DNA of 35,962 nt, from assembly GCA_032718475.1 (NCBI GenBank), contig JAUCBJ010003693.1, positions 1 through 35,962 of the forward strand, read 5' to 3'. Position 1 is the first letter of the stretch, and the number at the start of each line of letters is the position of its first letter. This stretch comes from Nemertoderma westbladi (lineage: Eukaryota; Xenacoelomorpha; Nemertodermatida; Nemertodermatidae). Below are positions 1 through 9,864 of the stretch, in pieces. The notes beneath the pieces are model-generated. The model saw only the letters and a program-made list of their open reading frames with translations, did not search any database and was not told the DNA's origin. Made by a program: the position numbers and the translations under genes.

Positions 1-7
1 GGAAACA

Positions 8-240
8 ACTGCACTTACTCCACATGAATCATACTCCTCCACATGAATCAGACGCCACAATAGACTGTGATAATAATCCAACTGATTGGATTAGGGAAAC
101 AGGAAGAATAAAAAAAGCACAAACAACTCACCAGAAGACCTCAGTGAAGTAGAAAGAAAGAAACCACTGCACGTACTCTACATGAATCATACGCCACAAT
201 AAACTATGATAATAATCCAACTGATTGGATTAGGGAAACA
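8..240. repeat. Imperfect direct repeat (8-100 and 166-240)
   Basis: Two blocks share actgcac.tactc.acatgaatca, then cgccacaata.act.tgataa, then taatccaactgattggat and tagggaaaca, about 150 bases apart. The first copy carries an extra internal doubling of ctccacatgaatca (19-32 and 37-50). In the frame of the 259-768 ORF both copies read NNPTDWIRET, so this looks like duplication inside a coding region. Confidence 0.8.
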
Positions 241-258
241 ACAGAAAATATCATAGAA

Positions 259-768
259 TTGAATACAGACAGAATGGATAATCTAATGGTACCCATAGAC
301 TCACAAACAAGACCTGAGATGTACTCACAATTGTCAGTACTCAGACCAAGAACAGTAGAACAAGTTTTGACTAGGCCAGCAACATGGAGACGACCAGTTA
401 AATCTGCCAAACTGAAACAACATAACACAGAACACTGGAACTGTATACTTGACACACACAACCGCTATGAAGTTCTGATTCCAGAAGACCGATCTGTCAT
501 TGACATTTTAAAGGAACAAACAAAGCTTCTTAACACATTAGTCTCCCAACAGCAACAGAAGGGGACTAAGGACACTATAAATAAAACTTCTAGAAAAACA
601 CTGCTCCCAACACCACCCCAGACTAAATTAGCATCATTGAGTCCCCACAACACTCCAACATACCCTCACCATCAACATACCACTCATTCAAGCAGACAAA
701 AAGCCACAAGTTATCCAAATACCAGCTCAGATGCACATGACAATATACGTCCTAGGTTTGCCTCCTAA
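259..768 (+). pseudogene. ORF1-like open frame of LINE-A, unrecognised
   Basis: The frame has 169 codons and is open upstream of the first Met to about 208, so the Met at 259 need not be the true start. The middle has a short run of hydrophobic heptads followed by glutamines (residues about 80-100, VIDILKEQTKLLNTLV then QQQQ). The C-terminal part is low complexity, rich in Thr, Pro, His and Ser. There is no signal peptide and no membrane segment. The composition suits a retrotransposon ORF1 protein (coiled coil plus basic tail), but no diagnostic motif is present. It may be chance coding in a decayed element. Confidence 0.35.
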
Positions 769-1079
769 TACTTCATCACTATCACTTTCCACACTATGCT
801 ACATGCAAACTGGATATCACCCGCAAAACATCTGGGTCCTAGGAAACAGAGGTATGCTAAAACAGCAAAGGTAACAATCAATAGATCATACTAGAAAGGC
901 ATTTCCTAAGGGAAATGCAACCACGAAGCTAAGGAAAATTAAACACACTTTGACTCATCAGTTCATTGGTTTACCTAGTTAAGTCATATGTCTTAATTAA
1001 ACTCCAATCACCATGACAACTGGAGTTTTCTAGAACTGCTCGGTTTTACATTAAGATCCAGTTTGTAGTTCCGTGACAC

Positions 1080-1400
1080 AAATTGACTTCAAGGAAGTTT
1101 CATTGAGTATTTGATGTCCAAAATTAAAGATGTATTTTTGTTAAAACATCAGTTTGCAGTGGTTGTCTTGGAAACTGATGAATATAACAACGTTAATTGG
1201 ATGCAGAATAAGTGATATAGTGGGGGTAGGGGTTGCTCCCAAGTCGTAATATCTTAATGTTATGGTTTAAATAATCATTTTATAAATTTGAACATCTGTT
1301 TAGCCTGGTTTCCCTGGTAACTAAATTTTCTAATTGACCTCAATAAGCGCAACTATTGTCCTTATCATTGAGTTGAAAAATTTCAAGTTTCGATCTAATG
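1080..1400 (+). repeat. Dispersed repeat family R1, copy 1
   Basis: This copy shares a long run of landmarks in order with 4395-4790 and 4850-5215: a tccaaa..gaa..at..ttt block, the motif GTTGTCTTGGAAAC (1162-1175), ggatgcagaataag, atatagtgggggtagggattg-like text, and a closing segment before aacatctgtttagcctggt. No coding potential is seen. It is a diverged, non-coding interspersed repeat. Confidence 0.75.
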
Positions 1401-1426
1401 TAAAATCCAAACGTCGAATTCATATT

Positions 1427-1650
1427 TCTGCACATATTATTGGGAACATACTTACCGTGTTCTGCGCCTATTGTTGGAAACATACTTACCGTGTTCTGCG
1501 CCTATTGTTGGAAACATACTTACCGTGTTCTGCACCTATTGTTGCGAACATACTTACCGTATTCTGCACATATTATTGGGAACATACTTACTGTGTTCTG
1601 GTCTATTATTGAGAACATATTTACCGTGTTCTGTGCCTATTATTGAGAAA
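1427..1650 (+). repeat. Minisatellite, 34-bp period, about 6 copies
   Basis: The anchor acatac recurs at 1446, 1480, 1514, 1548 and 1582, then acatat at 1615, a spacing of 34 bases and finally 33. The unit reads tattgttggaaacatactt followed by accgtgttctgcgcc. All three plus-strand frames stay open because the period and sequence avoid stops, so the ORFs here are not evidence of a gene. Confidence 0.95.
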
Positions 1651-2460
1651 TGAGATTGATTCAAACACATGAAAAATTACATTCAAGGAACAGCTATTTC
1701 CATTGCTTCAAACACATGACATGTAAAATTACATACAATATCTGTTTACATAGCTTCAAATACTTAAATTAAGAATGTTGTTTAGTAGCGAAAAATTCAA
1801 TTGATTTCTAAATAAATAGAACGAAGTTTTAGCTTCAATTAATAACAAAAAGCACAAATATGTGAATATTACATTCGGGAACAGTTTGGACCCATTCTAA
1901 CTATATATCTTAACTATAACTCGTTTGGCAAGAGACAAAACCAGGTTAGTTTTTTGAGCCACCCTTTTACAACCTGACATCGAATAAACCTCAGTTTCTT
2001 CTGGGAATATTGAAGTTTATATATAACTTTTACCAGAGTCTCACATAATCTCTTATACAATCTTTTACATGGGAACGTTCCATCGGTGGGAATAAGGTAA
2101 TCACGCTACCTAACGCCATCTAACGTGATCTAATGCCACTCGCGCCTTGGTGAGCGTGAACGCTTGCGTTCATATTGTCTGTTATCCCTAGTAAATAAAT
2201 GTTAGTGGTAAGAATATTATGTTAAAAGGAAAGTTTTTGTTACCTCGGCTAATGTTATTATTGATTGAACTTTATTTGATAGGCATACAATAAAGTGAAA
2301 CATTACTCACAAATGTATCATATTAACATACGGCCTCGTTTAACGGCCTAATAGAGAGGGGAAAAGGAACTGAATTTATACATAACAAGCGCGTAATCGC
2401 ACAAGGGTCCATGTCTACTAACACATGAACTGTCTCCTTTGAATGGCTTACTACCAATCT
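1651..2460. other. Non-coding stretch
   Basis: AT-rich DNA with no supported gene. Two short copies of a ttcaaacacatga...aaattacat block sit at 1662-1685 and 1709-1733. Around 2100-2145 there is a brief repetition of taacgccatctaacgtgatc-like words. Nothing else stands out. Confidence 0.6.
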
Positions 2461-2477
2461 TACTAGCAAAAAAAAAA

Positions 2478-2566
2478 TTCACTGGAAGTCGGATCGAACT
2501 CGGTACCTAGAGATACATAGAGATAGATTCCAAGTCCCACACTCTACCAATGTCGCCACAGCGCCG
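2478..2566 (-). repeat. tRNA-like SINE head or tRNA pseudogene
   Basis: On the minus strand, an A-box-like TGGCGACATTGGTAG (2544-2558) is followed by a B box GAGTTCGATCC (2491-2501), with a long spacing that suggests a tRNA with an extended variable arm (Ser/Leu type). CGCTG at the start can pair with CAGTG at the end. A run of ten T on the minus strand follows (2468-2477), as in a polymerase III terminator. The T stem does not pair well, so this is a pseudogene or SINE head and not a working tRNA. Confidence 0.6.
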
Positions 2567-2668
2567 TATGAAGATATAAAAATAAAACCCAACTGGGAAT
2601 TAACAACAAGGGGGTGAATACTAGCGGTCTCGCTATGTGGACCTAAAAAAAATTATGTTGATTGGCAA

Positions 2669-3436
2669 TTATTTATATTTAATATCATGGACTAACCTTA
2701 CGGCCGGAAAGGCCCGAGTCATTCGAGAACCATTAGAGTCATTCTCTCTCTCCCTCGACGCTAATGCTGCTCTTTCTCTCCGCATATCCCCCACCGCTTC
2801 CATCACTCTCGCTCTGTGCCACACCAACCTCTCCTCCCTGATCCTCCTTTCCAGCGCCATCCTCACCCTCCTCTCTTCAATCTCCAACCTCTCCCTCTCC
2901 ATCTCCTCCTGCTCCAACCTCCCTTTCTCCAGTCCCAATCTCCTCCGACTTTCCAACCTCTCCATCCGCCCTATCACTTCCTCCTTATTACCTCTCTCTA
3001 CCTCTATCACCATCTCTCGTCTGTCCCGTTGGCACCCCACCTGCTGCAGGTGCTCGACATCCATCTGTTCTCTTGCACCGATCATTTGCAGCTGGTGGAG
3101 GTGCCACACCTCTTCCACCTGCCCCTCCATCGCCACCGACTCCTCCCTCCTTCTAGTAGTAACCTCCCCCCCCCCCATCGCTCCCGACTCCTCCCTCCCT
3201 CTCGACATCTCCACTCCCCCCACCACTCCCGACTCGCCCCTCCCTCTCGCCGTCTCCTCTCCCCAAATCGCTCCAGACTCCTCCCTCCCTCTCGCCATCT
3301 CTTCTCCTCTAATAGCTGCCGCAGCCATCTCATCCTCCAATCGTCTCTCCTCCCCTACCCTAAACTCTTCAATGCACTCGTACCAATCCTCCTCACTACT
3401 TTCCTCATACTTTCCTCTACTTTGGACCTTTCCCAT
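2669..3436 (-). CDS. Hypothetical Glu/Arg-rich coiled-coil protein, possibly a transposon accessory ORF
   Basis: An open frame of 255 codons starts with MGKVQSRGKYEESSEEDWYE. Residues about 45-110 hold four tandem repeats of a 15-residue unit of the form EE(M/T)ARGREESGA..G. Residues about 115-225 form a long charged heptad region (ERLESRRRLGLEKGRLEQEE type), a likely coiled coil. There is no signal peptide or membrane segment. The overlapping plus-strand ORF at 2637-3446 is the Ser/Leu/Pro shadow of this charged frame. Charged coiled-coil proteins of this kind occur beside DNA-transposon ORFs, and this one lies inside the inverted-repeat-bounded insertion 921-5434, but no DNA-binding domain is visible. 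Function is unknown, and a first exon elsewhere cannot be excluded. Confidence 0.5.
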   Translation of the reverse strand: MGKVQSRGKYEESSEEDWYECIEEFRVGEERRLEDEMAAAAIRGEEMARGREESGAIWGEETARGRGESGVVGGVEMSRGREESGAMGGGEVTTRRREESVAMEGQVEEVWHLHQLQMIGAREQMDVEHLQQVGCQRDRREMVIEVERGNKEEVIGRMERLESRRRLGLEKGRLEQEEMERERLEIEERRVRMALERRIREERLVWHRARVMEAVGDMRRERAALASRERENDSNGSRMTRAFPAVRLVHDIKYK

Positions 3437-4394
3437 TGTGAAATAAATAATAAATATAACTAATAAATAAATTAATAAATATATAAACTACAGTACAGCA
3501 TCAACATAAAATATAACATAAAATGTAGGCCTGAATATATAATACAGTATAAATATAATATTATGGGTAATATTTTGGATCGGCCTATATATTGTTAACA
3601 TTAATAAACTACTAAACTATCACTTTTGTCGAGATACTAAATTCGAACTTAAATAATGTTTGTCTATTGCATAAGAGTGACGATTCTGAAATAAGGACGT
3701 CGTCATCTAATAAATCCCCTTACTACTACTGTAGAATTATTTACATTAATTAGTTACCCATTAATTAGTTAACTATTTTAATTATGAACTATTTCAACTA
3801 CCGGTACCGGTATAAAAAAATTTAAATAATAATATTTAATAAGGATCTGGCAGACAACTTGACGCCACCGTAGTATGGTAGGTACCTACCGTGAACAACA
3901 GTATTGGCTAAATTGAAACTGAAAGTAACTACTGTAATCTTTAATGTTCGGACTTTTTCGGTACGGTACCGGTAACGCAACAATGCTAATGCGTTTTTGA
4001 CCACTAGATGGCGTATTACTAATTACAGAGCAATTCCAGAAAATATATTGCGTTCCTTCGCAACGAAAGCAAACACTTTGCTAGGTACATCCATCTTGCA
4101 TATTGTCTTTAATTAGTTTACTGTATTGAGAGTTAGTACCGGTACTTTTACATAATATTTATTAATTATAAATAATAAAAAAATGTTATTTAAAGAGTAA
4201 TTTTTAAACATAATTATTATACTGGTACGCAATATCTAGTTTGATATCAACATATTTTATTAAAACGACGTAGTTTTCTATATAAAACTACTTTTGTCAT
4301 GGTTGTAAATAATTAAATCATTTTAGGCAATATTTTAGTAAATTCTTTTTTGTAAAAAAAAATTAATTTGATATATTTGATATTTCTAGAAGTT
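3437..4394. other. Non-coding AT-rich stretch
   Basis: No supported gene. The stretch has many short accggta/taccggt words and small palindromes such as gtaggtacctac (3878-3889). It may be the promoter side of the minus-strand ORF ending at 3436, but no recognisable promoter is seen. Confidence 0.5.
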
Positions 4395-4790
4395 TTGAGT
4401 TTTTCAAAAAGTTCCAAATAGGAGTCCAGAAAACACATACCCAGTTTCAGAGAATGTTATCGTTCAGTCTATGTCCAAAATGAACAATTTTTGTGTCAAA
4501 ACATATGTTTTCAGCGGTTGCCATGGAAACTGAAAAATAGAACAACGTAATTCGGATGCAGAATAAGTTATATAGAGGGGATAGGGATTGGTCCTATGTC
4601 ATAATACATTTAATTTTTGCTTCAAATTATCATTTAATAAATTTTAACATTGGTTTATCCTGGTTGCTTGTTGTGTTGTTTATCCATGCTAACTGGATTT
4701 TCAAATTAACGTCAATCTTTTCAGCTATGTCCCTTATAGTTGAGTTGAGAAACCCCAAGTTTATATATATTACAGTTTTGCTACAAATAG
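4395..4790 (+). repeat. Dispersed repeat family R1, copy 2
   Basis: Shares in order with copies 1 and 3: gttttgagttt, aaagttccaa, a cacatacccagttt block, the palindromic GTTGCCATGGAAAC (4517-4530), gaacaacgtaattcgga, tgcagaataagttatatag, and ttcaaatta. It lies head to tail with copy 3, so the two may be a local tandem pair of about 460 bases. Confidence 0.8.
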
Positions 4791-4849
4791 AGTTATGAAT
4801 ATAGACATGAATAATATAGACTTTAATAAACTACAGTTACCATGGTAAC

Positions 4850-5217
4850 TAGATATTTCTGGAATGTTTTGAGTTTCAATAAAAGTTCCAACTAGTGGTC
4901 CAGATAACACATACCCAGTTTCATAAAATTTTATCGTGAAGTCTACTGTATGTCCAAATGAATAATATTTGTATAAAAACATCCGTTTTCAGCGGTTGTC
5001 ATGGTAACTGCAAAATAGAACAATCAAATTCGGACGCAGAATAAGTTATATAGTGGGGGTAGGGATTGGTCCCAAGTCATCACACCTTAACCTTAGGCTT
5101 CAAATTAACATTTTAAAAATTTTAACATCTGTTTTGCCCAGTAACTGGAATTTCTATTCAATATAAATATTGACTTGAAATACATAGACTTTTTTCTAAT
5201 TCCGTTGCCATGGAAAC
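4850..5217 (+). repeat. Dispersed repeat family R1, copy 3
   Basis: Closest to copy 2, with cacatacccagtttca, ttttcagcggttg, cgcagaataagttatatag and tgggggtagggattggtccc all present. It contains GTTGTCATGGTAAC (4995-5008) and ends near GTTGCCATGGAAAC (5204-5217). No ORF of note. Confidence 0.8.
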
Positions 5218-5381
5218 CAGATTTTTCCTGGATATGAGACCCATCCCACACGATGCGCCTCGACGAGTAGTATATACATGCAAATTTTCAGGGTACTTTT
5301 AAAGGCTAGTTTTTTCACCTATCAAAAAAAACCAAACCTGCTCCATACAAGTAAAATAGCCCACTATGAATACACCATCTC

Positions 5382-5428
5382 AGCTAAGGAAAATATTTCT
5401 TAGCGAAAGTAGTTGATTTTCCTTAGCT
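5382..5428. repeat. 13-bp inverted repeat (hairpin) at insertion right end
   Basis: AGCTAAGGAAAAT (5382-5394) and ATTTTCCTTAGCT (5416-5428) form a perfect 13-bp stem with a 21-base loop. The right arm is part of the 19-bp terminal inverted repeat of the 921-5434 insertion, so the right end is internally folded. Confidence 0.8.
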
Positions 5429-5840
5429 TCGTGGACTATAATACTTATATACAAAGAGAGATGTGGCCTGGTAAATCCCCTGCTGTCAGCATCTGGCATG
5501 ACCGACCATTGGACACTTATTACAGAACAAAGAACAACGCTCATAACAAATTCATACCAAATACAGCTGCACACTCTATGTATCAACAAGATGGCCGTTT
5601 TTGAAATTGATGAACAATATTGTACAGAACAATCCTCATCACAATCCATAATGGACAGACAATCCTCACATAGAAAAGCTGCAAAACATTAGTATAGACC
5701 CGAGCAACTTTACACCAACAAACAATAGATAGGAAAATTCAACAATCAAGTTCATGACATATACCTGCGAAGGAATTGTTAGAAACATGAACTATATATA
5801 TGGAACTGTTCTCACAAAGTATAAACATCAGCCGACGTCC

Positions 5841-6724
5841 TACTTCTGCAAGAGCACTGGCTAGGAGCGCGAGAAGCTGAATTACTTTTCAGCAGACAAC
5901 ATATTCCAAGTGAGCACACCTGTGCAACTTACACCTTAGCACAGGGTATGCTTGAAAATAAACTTAGAATACGTGGTGAAGGAGGTAGATCTATTCTTAT
6001 AAGAAACATCCTGATGAGCCAACACACATCTATAAACACCTCTTCAGACCGAATTTCAGGGATTACATTGAATGGTTTTAACAACTGTAACATAGCTCTC
6101 CTTAATGTCTATCTTCCAGCTGACTGCAAACTTTCGAATGACAAAACAAATTACATGAGAACTTTAAGCGAATTGGTACTGCTCATCGAGGAATGTACAG
6201 AACTGGGACTCCAAGTTGTCATAGGTAGAGACATTAATGGTACAATAAAGAAACATGGCGAGCTATATACAAGGCGGGCTACCAATGAATCACCCTTCGG
6301 CAGAATTTTCAAGGACATGATCTTGGAAAACAAACATATCATTATTGCAGACATGACAAGCAAAGGTCGTGGTCCTGAAAGTACATATCAATGTCGAAAT
6401 AAAGATAGCATAATTATACGAACCCGCTACTTAGACCATTTTGTATTGACACATGACATGTATGAAGCACTAATTGATTCTGAAGTACTCCTACCCTGCA
6501 ATGAAAACCTCTCAGACCACAGCATTGTCACAGCGACCCTAAAGTTCAACCAGTTAACTCCAGATGGCTACGATGATAGTGTAAACATTCCACGTAAACG
6601 ATGCAAACAAAAAAGTACAACTACTCCAAATCTACAAAGCAACAACTCTTATCATACCAACACCAAATCGCAAAAACACTTTATGACTTTGATCACATTC
6701 TTAATTCGCTGGACACAAATATGA
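5841..6724 (+). pseudogene. LINE-A endonuclease domain (EEP fold), degenerate
   Basis: The endonuclease nicks target DNA to prime reverse transcription. The readable frame starts at DVLLLQEHWLGA (5841), which holds the usual Q-E-H motif, and runs through NVYLPADC, VVIGRDING and YLDHFVL to LSDHSIV (6511-6525). The N-terminal strand TYTCEGIVRNMN lies upstream in another frame near 5757-5840, so a frameshift separates it. The normally invariant GDFN motif reads GRDIN here, and the cleavage-related aspartate is displaced, so this domain is unlikely to be active. It is followed by the RT linker in the next frame (overlap 6601-6724). Confidence 0.8.
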
Positions 6725-7996
6725 ACCAACTAATTACGATGCTACAACAAGCATCAGCTGCCTTTATACCATACACCTACTCAAAACATAGGAAAACAAT
6801 TAAGGGGAACTATGCACGAAAACATAATGAGCCTCAATCAGTACTTCATAACATCGATCATCTAAGAAATGGGTATTCTTATAAAACTCACATTGACATA
6901 TTGGCAACAACACATCGAACAAATCCAAAAACATTTTGGAAAACACTCCTTCCCAATCAAGGCCAAACCATACTCAGTGACTCTGATGCCAAACTGTTAC
7001 ACGCAGACACTGTAAGCCATTTCCAACATAGTGACGAAGTGCATCAGCCAACTGATTTGGTAAGAGACGTGCCAAAGAAAACTAAAAATTCATTAACTAA
7101 GATAGATAGAAAATCCATAGAAGCTAATATCCGAAAACTAAACAAAGGAAAGACGAGTGACTTCTACAATATAACTTCAGAAACACTAATCTATGCGGCA
7201 ACACCTACACTGAATAACTTCATTGACCACATTTTCAATGAGATGAATATAAATAGCAAGTCCCCCCCAATCACTGTCATATAATATAACAATCCCAGTT
7301 CCTAAGCCACCCAGAAGACATACTGTGATTCCTGGTAAAGTTAGATATAGAAATATTACCATCATTTCAATCCTTGCAAAACTGTGGGAGATGTCCGACG
7401 GACTTCTACCCGCCCAAACATGTCTACACACCAATGAATTGCAACTAGGATATAAGAAGAAAATGAATGCAGAAATGACATACCACACAGTTACGAGTCT
7501 CATAAAGAACTTTAACAAGAAACAGTCGCACATCTATACATATACAATCGATCTGTCCGCAGCGTTCGATACAGTCCTTTACAAGAAATTATTTCATAAA
7601 CTTAGACAATCACAGGTCAACGACTCACTGACATCTACCATTGAAGAATACTACAAAAACTCAGTGACATATTTAAGAACCAGTGGATACCAATATACCA
7701 AACAAATCAAATTACAAAAGGGGGTTCGTCAAGGGGGTGTGCTCTCAGCTCTATTATTTAACTTCTACATCTCGGATCTTATAGACTCGCTCATTGACAG
7801 CGGACTAGGTGTTCATATTAATACTTTATCCTACTGCGTAGTATCATATGCCGACGATATAATTTTACTAGCCACCATCAAGTCACACTTATACAAATTA
7901 ATTAACTTAGCTGACACCTTCTTCGAGAAACACAATCTCCACATGAACACTACCAAATGTCACTTTATATCAATAAATTCAAACAGAACCTCATAA
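6601..7996 (+). pseudogene. LINE-A reverse transcriptase, frameshifted
   Basis: Two frames (6601-7284 and 7325-7996) together carry the RT core. Seen are FWKTLLPN and GKTSDFYNITSETL (motif 2-like), then after a frameshift near 7280 YRNITIISILAKLWE, LQLGYKKKMNAEM, IDLSAAFDTV (motif A), KGVRQGGVLSALLF (motif B) and VSYADDIILL (motif C, YADD 7847-7858). Both catalytic aspartates of YADD and the motif A aspartate are intact. The break between fingers and palm means no single protein can be made. The family is the CR1-like non-LTR type by motif spacing; a finer clade needs a tree. Confidence 0.85.
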
Positions 7997-8003
7997 ACTA
8001 CAG

Positions 8004-8738
8004 ATGTACTCCATCTCGAACATGCTTGTAAATCGGAGAAGAGAACAAAATATATGGGTCTACCACTGCCCCCCCCCCCCCCCCCCCCCCCTTTCACATC
8101 ACATCAAACAACATATTGTTGGTAAGATATGGGAACATGTGTCGATGATGAATCGACAAGGTTTAAAACCTGACACATTACCTCTAGAGATTACTACTCT
8201 CATATGGCGCACTCTGGCTGCCCCTAGTATAATCTACAGATCTTCTGCATTATCTACAGAAGCCATTGCTGAAATAGCTGGGAAATGCAGGAGAGCAATG
8301 CTGCACCCACATTCTTTGTCTCGACAATAGAGTTTCAAATAACCTCCTTAGTGACCTATACAACCTGGATGTTGAACAAAAACAATACGTTTAAACCAAC
8401 CACGAGTAATCTACAACATGTTCAACTGTGGAAATAGGAAAATTCAACATCTAATCTCGACCTTGTTAGCCCTTGGACAACTAACTAGTGCAGTAGATAT
8501 TTTTAACTCACACCAAAAAACCAGCTGGATGTATAATTTGCCAACTCTGAACTCCCTTCCGATATCAGAATACAGCCTCAAAGCATGTTCCACAAGATCA
8601 AAATCAATACAAGTTACCAATCACACATATAAAGAAAGATTACAGGCCATGTACTGTAAATCCATCATGCAGAAATTTCAATATCCTTTTATACACAGGA
8701 TAAACCTTATAAGGGACTTTATTGAAATATTAAGTTAA
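8004..8738 (+). pseudogene. LINE-A C-terminal region after RT
   Basis: Two open pieces (8004-8330 and 8418-8738) continue the thumb and connector region: IKQHIVGKIWEHV, LPLEITTLIWRTLAAPSIIY, then PTLNSLPISEYSLKAC. A run of 23 C (8069-8091) sits where a normal GLPL sequence was expanded, and a frameshift lies near 8335. No zinc knuckle was recognised. Confidence 0.65.
8069..8091. repeat. Poly(C) run, 23 bases
   Basis: Homopolymer of C inside the LINE-A coding region. Its true length is uncertain, as such runs are prone to sequencing and assembly error. Confidence 0.9.
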
Positions 8739-8820
8739 CGATGACTATCTGTATGTTGTAATCTTGCGTGATTGGATAGATGTACATATAGTTGTATACA
8801 TTATAATGATATTATTATAG

Positions 8821-8876
8821 CCGCTGGGGGCGTTAGCCCAGCTGTTCAATCAATCAATCAATTCAATAAATATTTC
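8821..8876 (+). repeat. LINE-A 3' end: hairpin plus tetranucleotide tail
   Basis: GCTGGG (8823-8828) and CCCAGC (8836-8841) form a short stem, followed by tgttcaatcaatcaatcaattc. A 3' stem-loop plus short tandem repeat is what CR1/L2-type reverse transcriptases recognise on their own RNA, so this marks the element's 3' end. Confidence 0.7.
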
Positions 8877-9491
8877 ATTATAATGATTGGTGCAGTTTGG
8901 TGTCGTTTGATTTCCATAAATAGATTTATAAATAGATAAATATATTTATAGTTTTAGATCTGACGCTTCGAGAAGTAAGTACTCATGCACTTTTCCAATG
9001 GAATTTTCCTGTCACTTCTGAAAATCTTTTTTGCCTTAAAGGCCAAAAAAAGTTTCCATTTGCATATAGCGTTTGATTACTTTTAACAGCTAGTTGTCCT
9101 TGCAAACCTACCCTATGCCCACATTGTTTTATAATTATGATTGCCCTGAGATGATCCAGACTTCTCCCACACCTCATTTGCTATGATGCTGAGCTTACTT
9201 TCCTGTGCATTCTTCATTCAAATTGTCATTCAAATAAATTTTATAAGGTGTAAAGTATACTGGGAAAATTCCGAGAACAAATATGTCACTTAGTAATTTA
9301 TTTTAATGTAGCACAAGAAGTATTTCTTTGTAGTAATTATCCGAATCGAAATAATGACGAATTGTTTGAAAATATTATTATTGTTATTATTAATATAGAT
9401 CAAGTTATATTACGTAAACTATATATATAAATTATATATAGTTATGCTAACTATATACAACTTCAACTTATCAAATTGATGTTATTTTTAG
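8877..9491. other. Intron sequence 5' of exon A1
   Basis: AT-rich DNA with no supported gene. I looked for a copy of exon E or D here, which the cassette order predicts upstream of A1, and found none. Confidence 0.6.
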
Positions 9492-9560
9492 ATAAATCGT
9501 TTCACAGAGGCATTGACGCGATATGCCATTCAGAGGCAGGTGGTCTTTATCTATTTAAAG
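9492..9560 (+). CDS. Hemopexin-like gene, exon A1
   Basis: The exon is 69 bases, with acceptor ttatttttag before it and donor AAAG|GTTTGT after it. It enters with 2 bases completing a codon and leaves with 1. It reads DKSFHRGIDAICHSEAGG then LYLFK, the first half of a hemopexin blade: the IDA opening, a Cys, and the YLFK strand that in this family precedes the G(D)xYW segment. It matches exon A2 in phase, splice sites, FH..ID.IC.. and LYLFK. A1 is five codons shorter than A2. The rest of its blade is supplied by exon B1. As the first exon visible it shows that the gene begins upstream of 9492. Confidence 0.8.
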
Positions 9561-9864
9561 GTTTGTTATATGATAAAGTCGAGGCAGGGACAAATGATCG
9601 TAAATATTTTTTGTAGAGTAGGGAGTATTTTCATTTTCATTCATTTTCTTTAAATCTTTTTATTTTTTTTAATGTGGAAAATGGCTGCATGCTTTGTAAT
9701 TTAATAAACAAAAACCTTTCAATTTAATTTCAAACTTTATTTTGTTTGTATAGCTATAAAAGATATACTAACGAATACTAACTGACAAATGTTTATATCA
9801 AACAGGCTCTACAACATACTGTCAGTATTGTAGGTATTAGTGTAATTATTGACATCATTGAATG

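Larger units (their letters stand above)
1..920 (+). mobile_element. LINE-A, 5' part (ORF1-like region)
   Basis: This block precedes the inserted element at 921-5434, and the same transposon appears to resume after it at 5435. It holds an open frame at 259-768 and an internal direct duplication (8-100 and 166-240). No zinc knuckle or RNA-binding motif is recognisable. Linking it to LINE-A rests on position and on matching AT-rich, CA-rich coding style, not on a domain match, so it could be an unrelated element. Confidence 0.4.
921..5434. mobile_element. 4.5-kb insertion bounded by 19-bp terminal inverted repeats
   Basis: CCACGAAGCTAAGGAAAAT at 921-939 is perfectly matched by its reverse complement at 5416-5434. 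LINE-like coding sequence lies outside on both sides. Inside are three copies of a dispersed repeat, a 34-bp minisatellite, a tRNA-like SINE head and one long coiled-coil ORF. No transposase motif was found, and no clear target-site duplication flanks the repeats (gcaa on the left, acta on the right), so the superfamily is open. It may be a non-autonomous DNA transposon that collected other repeats, or two separate copies of a small repeat in opposite orientation. Confidence 0.5.
5435..8876 (+). mobile_element. LINE-A, non-LTR retrotransposon, 3' part (CR1/L2-like group)
   Basis: In order: an apurinic-type endonuclease region (5841-6600), a linker, a reverse transcriptase (to 7996), a C-terminal region (8004-8738), a 3' hairpin and an (ATCA)n-like tail. 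The domain order ENdonuclease-RT with no RNase H is that of the CR1/L2/Jockey group. Several frameshifts and stops break the frame, so the copy is dead. Confidence 0.85.

Noticed and set aside
1427-1650. 34-bp repeats as a CRISPR array
   Set aside because: The units are head to tail with no unique spacers, and the setting is a eukaryotic intron or transposon, so it is a minisatellite.
2637-3446. Plus-strand 269-codon Ser/Leu/Pro-rich ORF
   Set aside because: It is the complement of a charged Glu/Arg coiled-coil frame, which explains its Ser/Leu/Pro bias. The minus-strand frame has the better composition.
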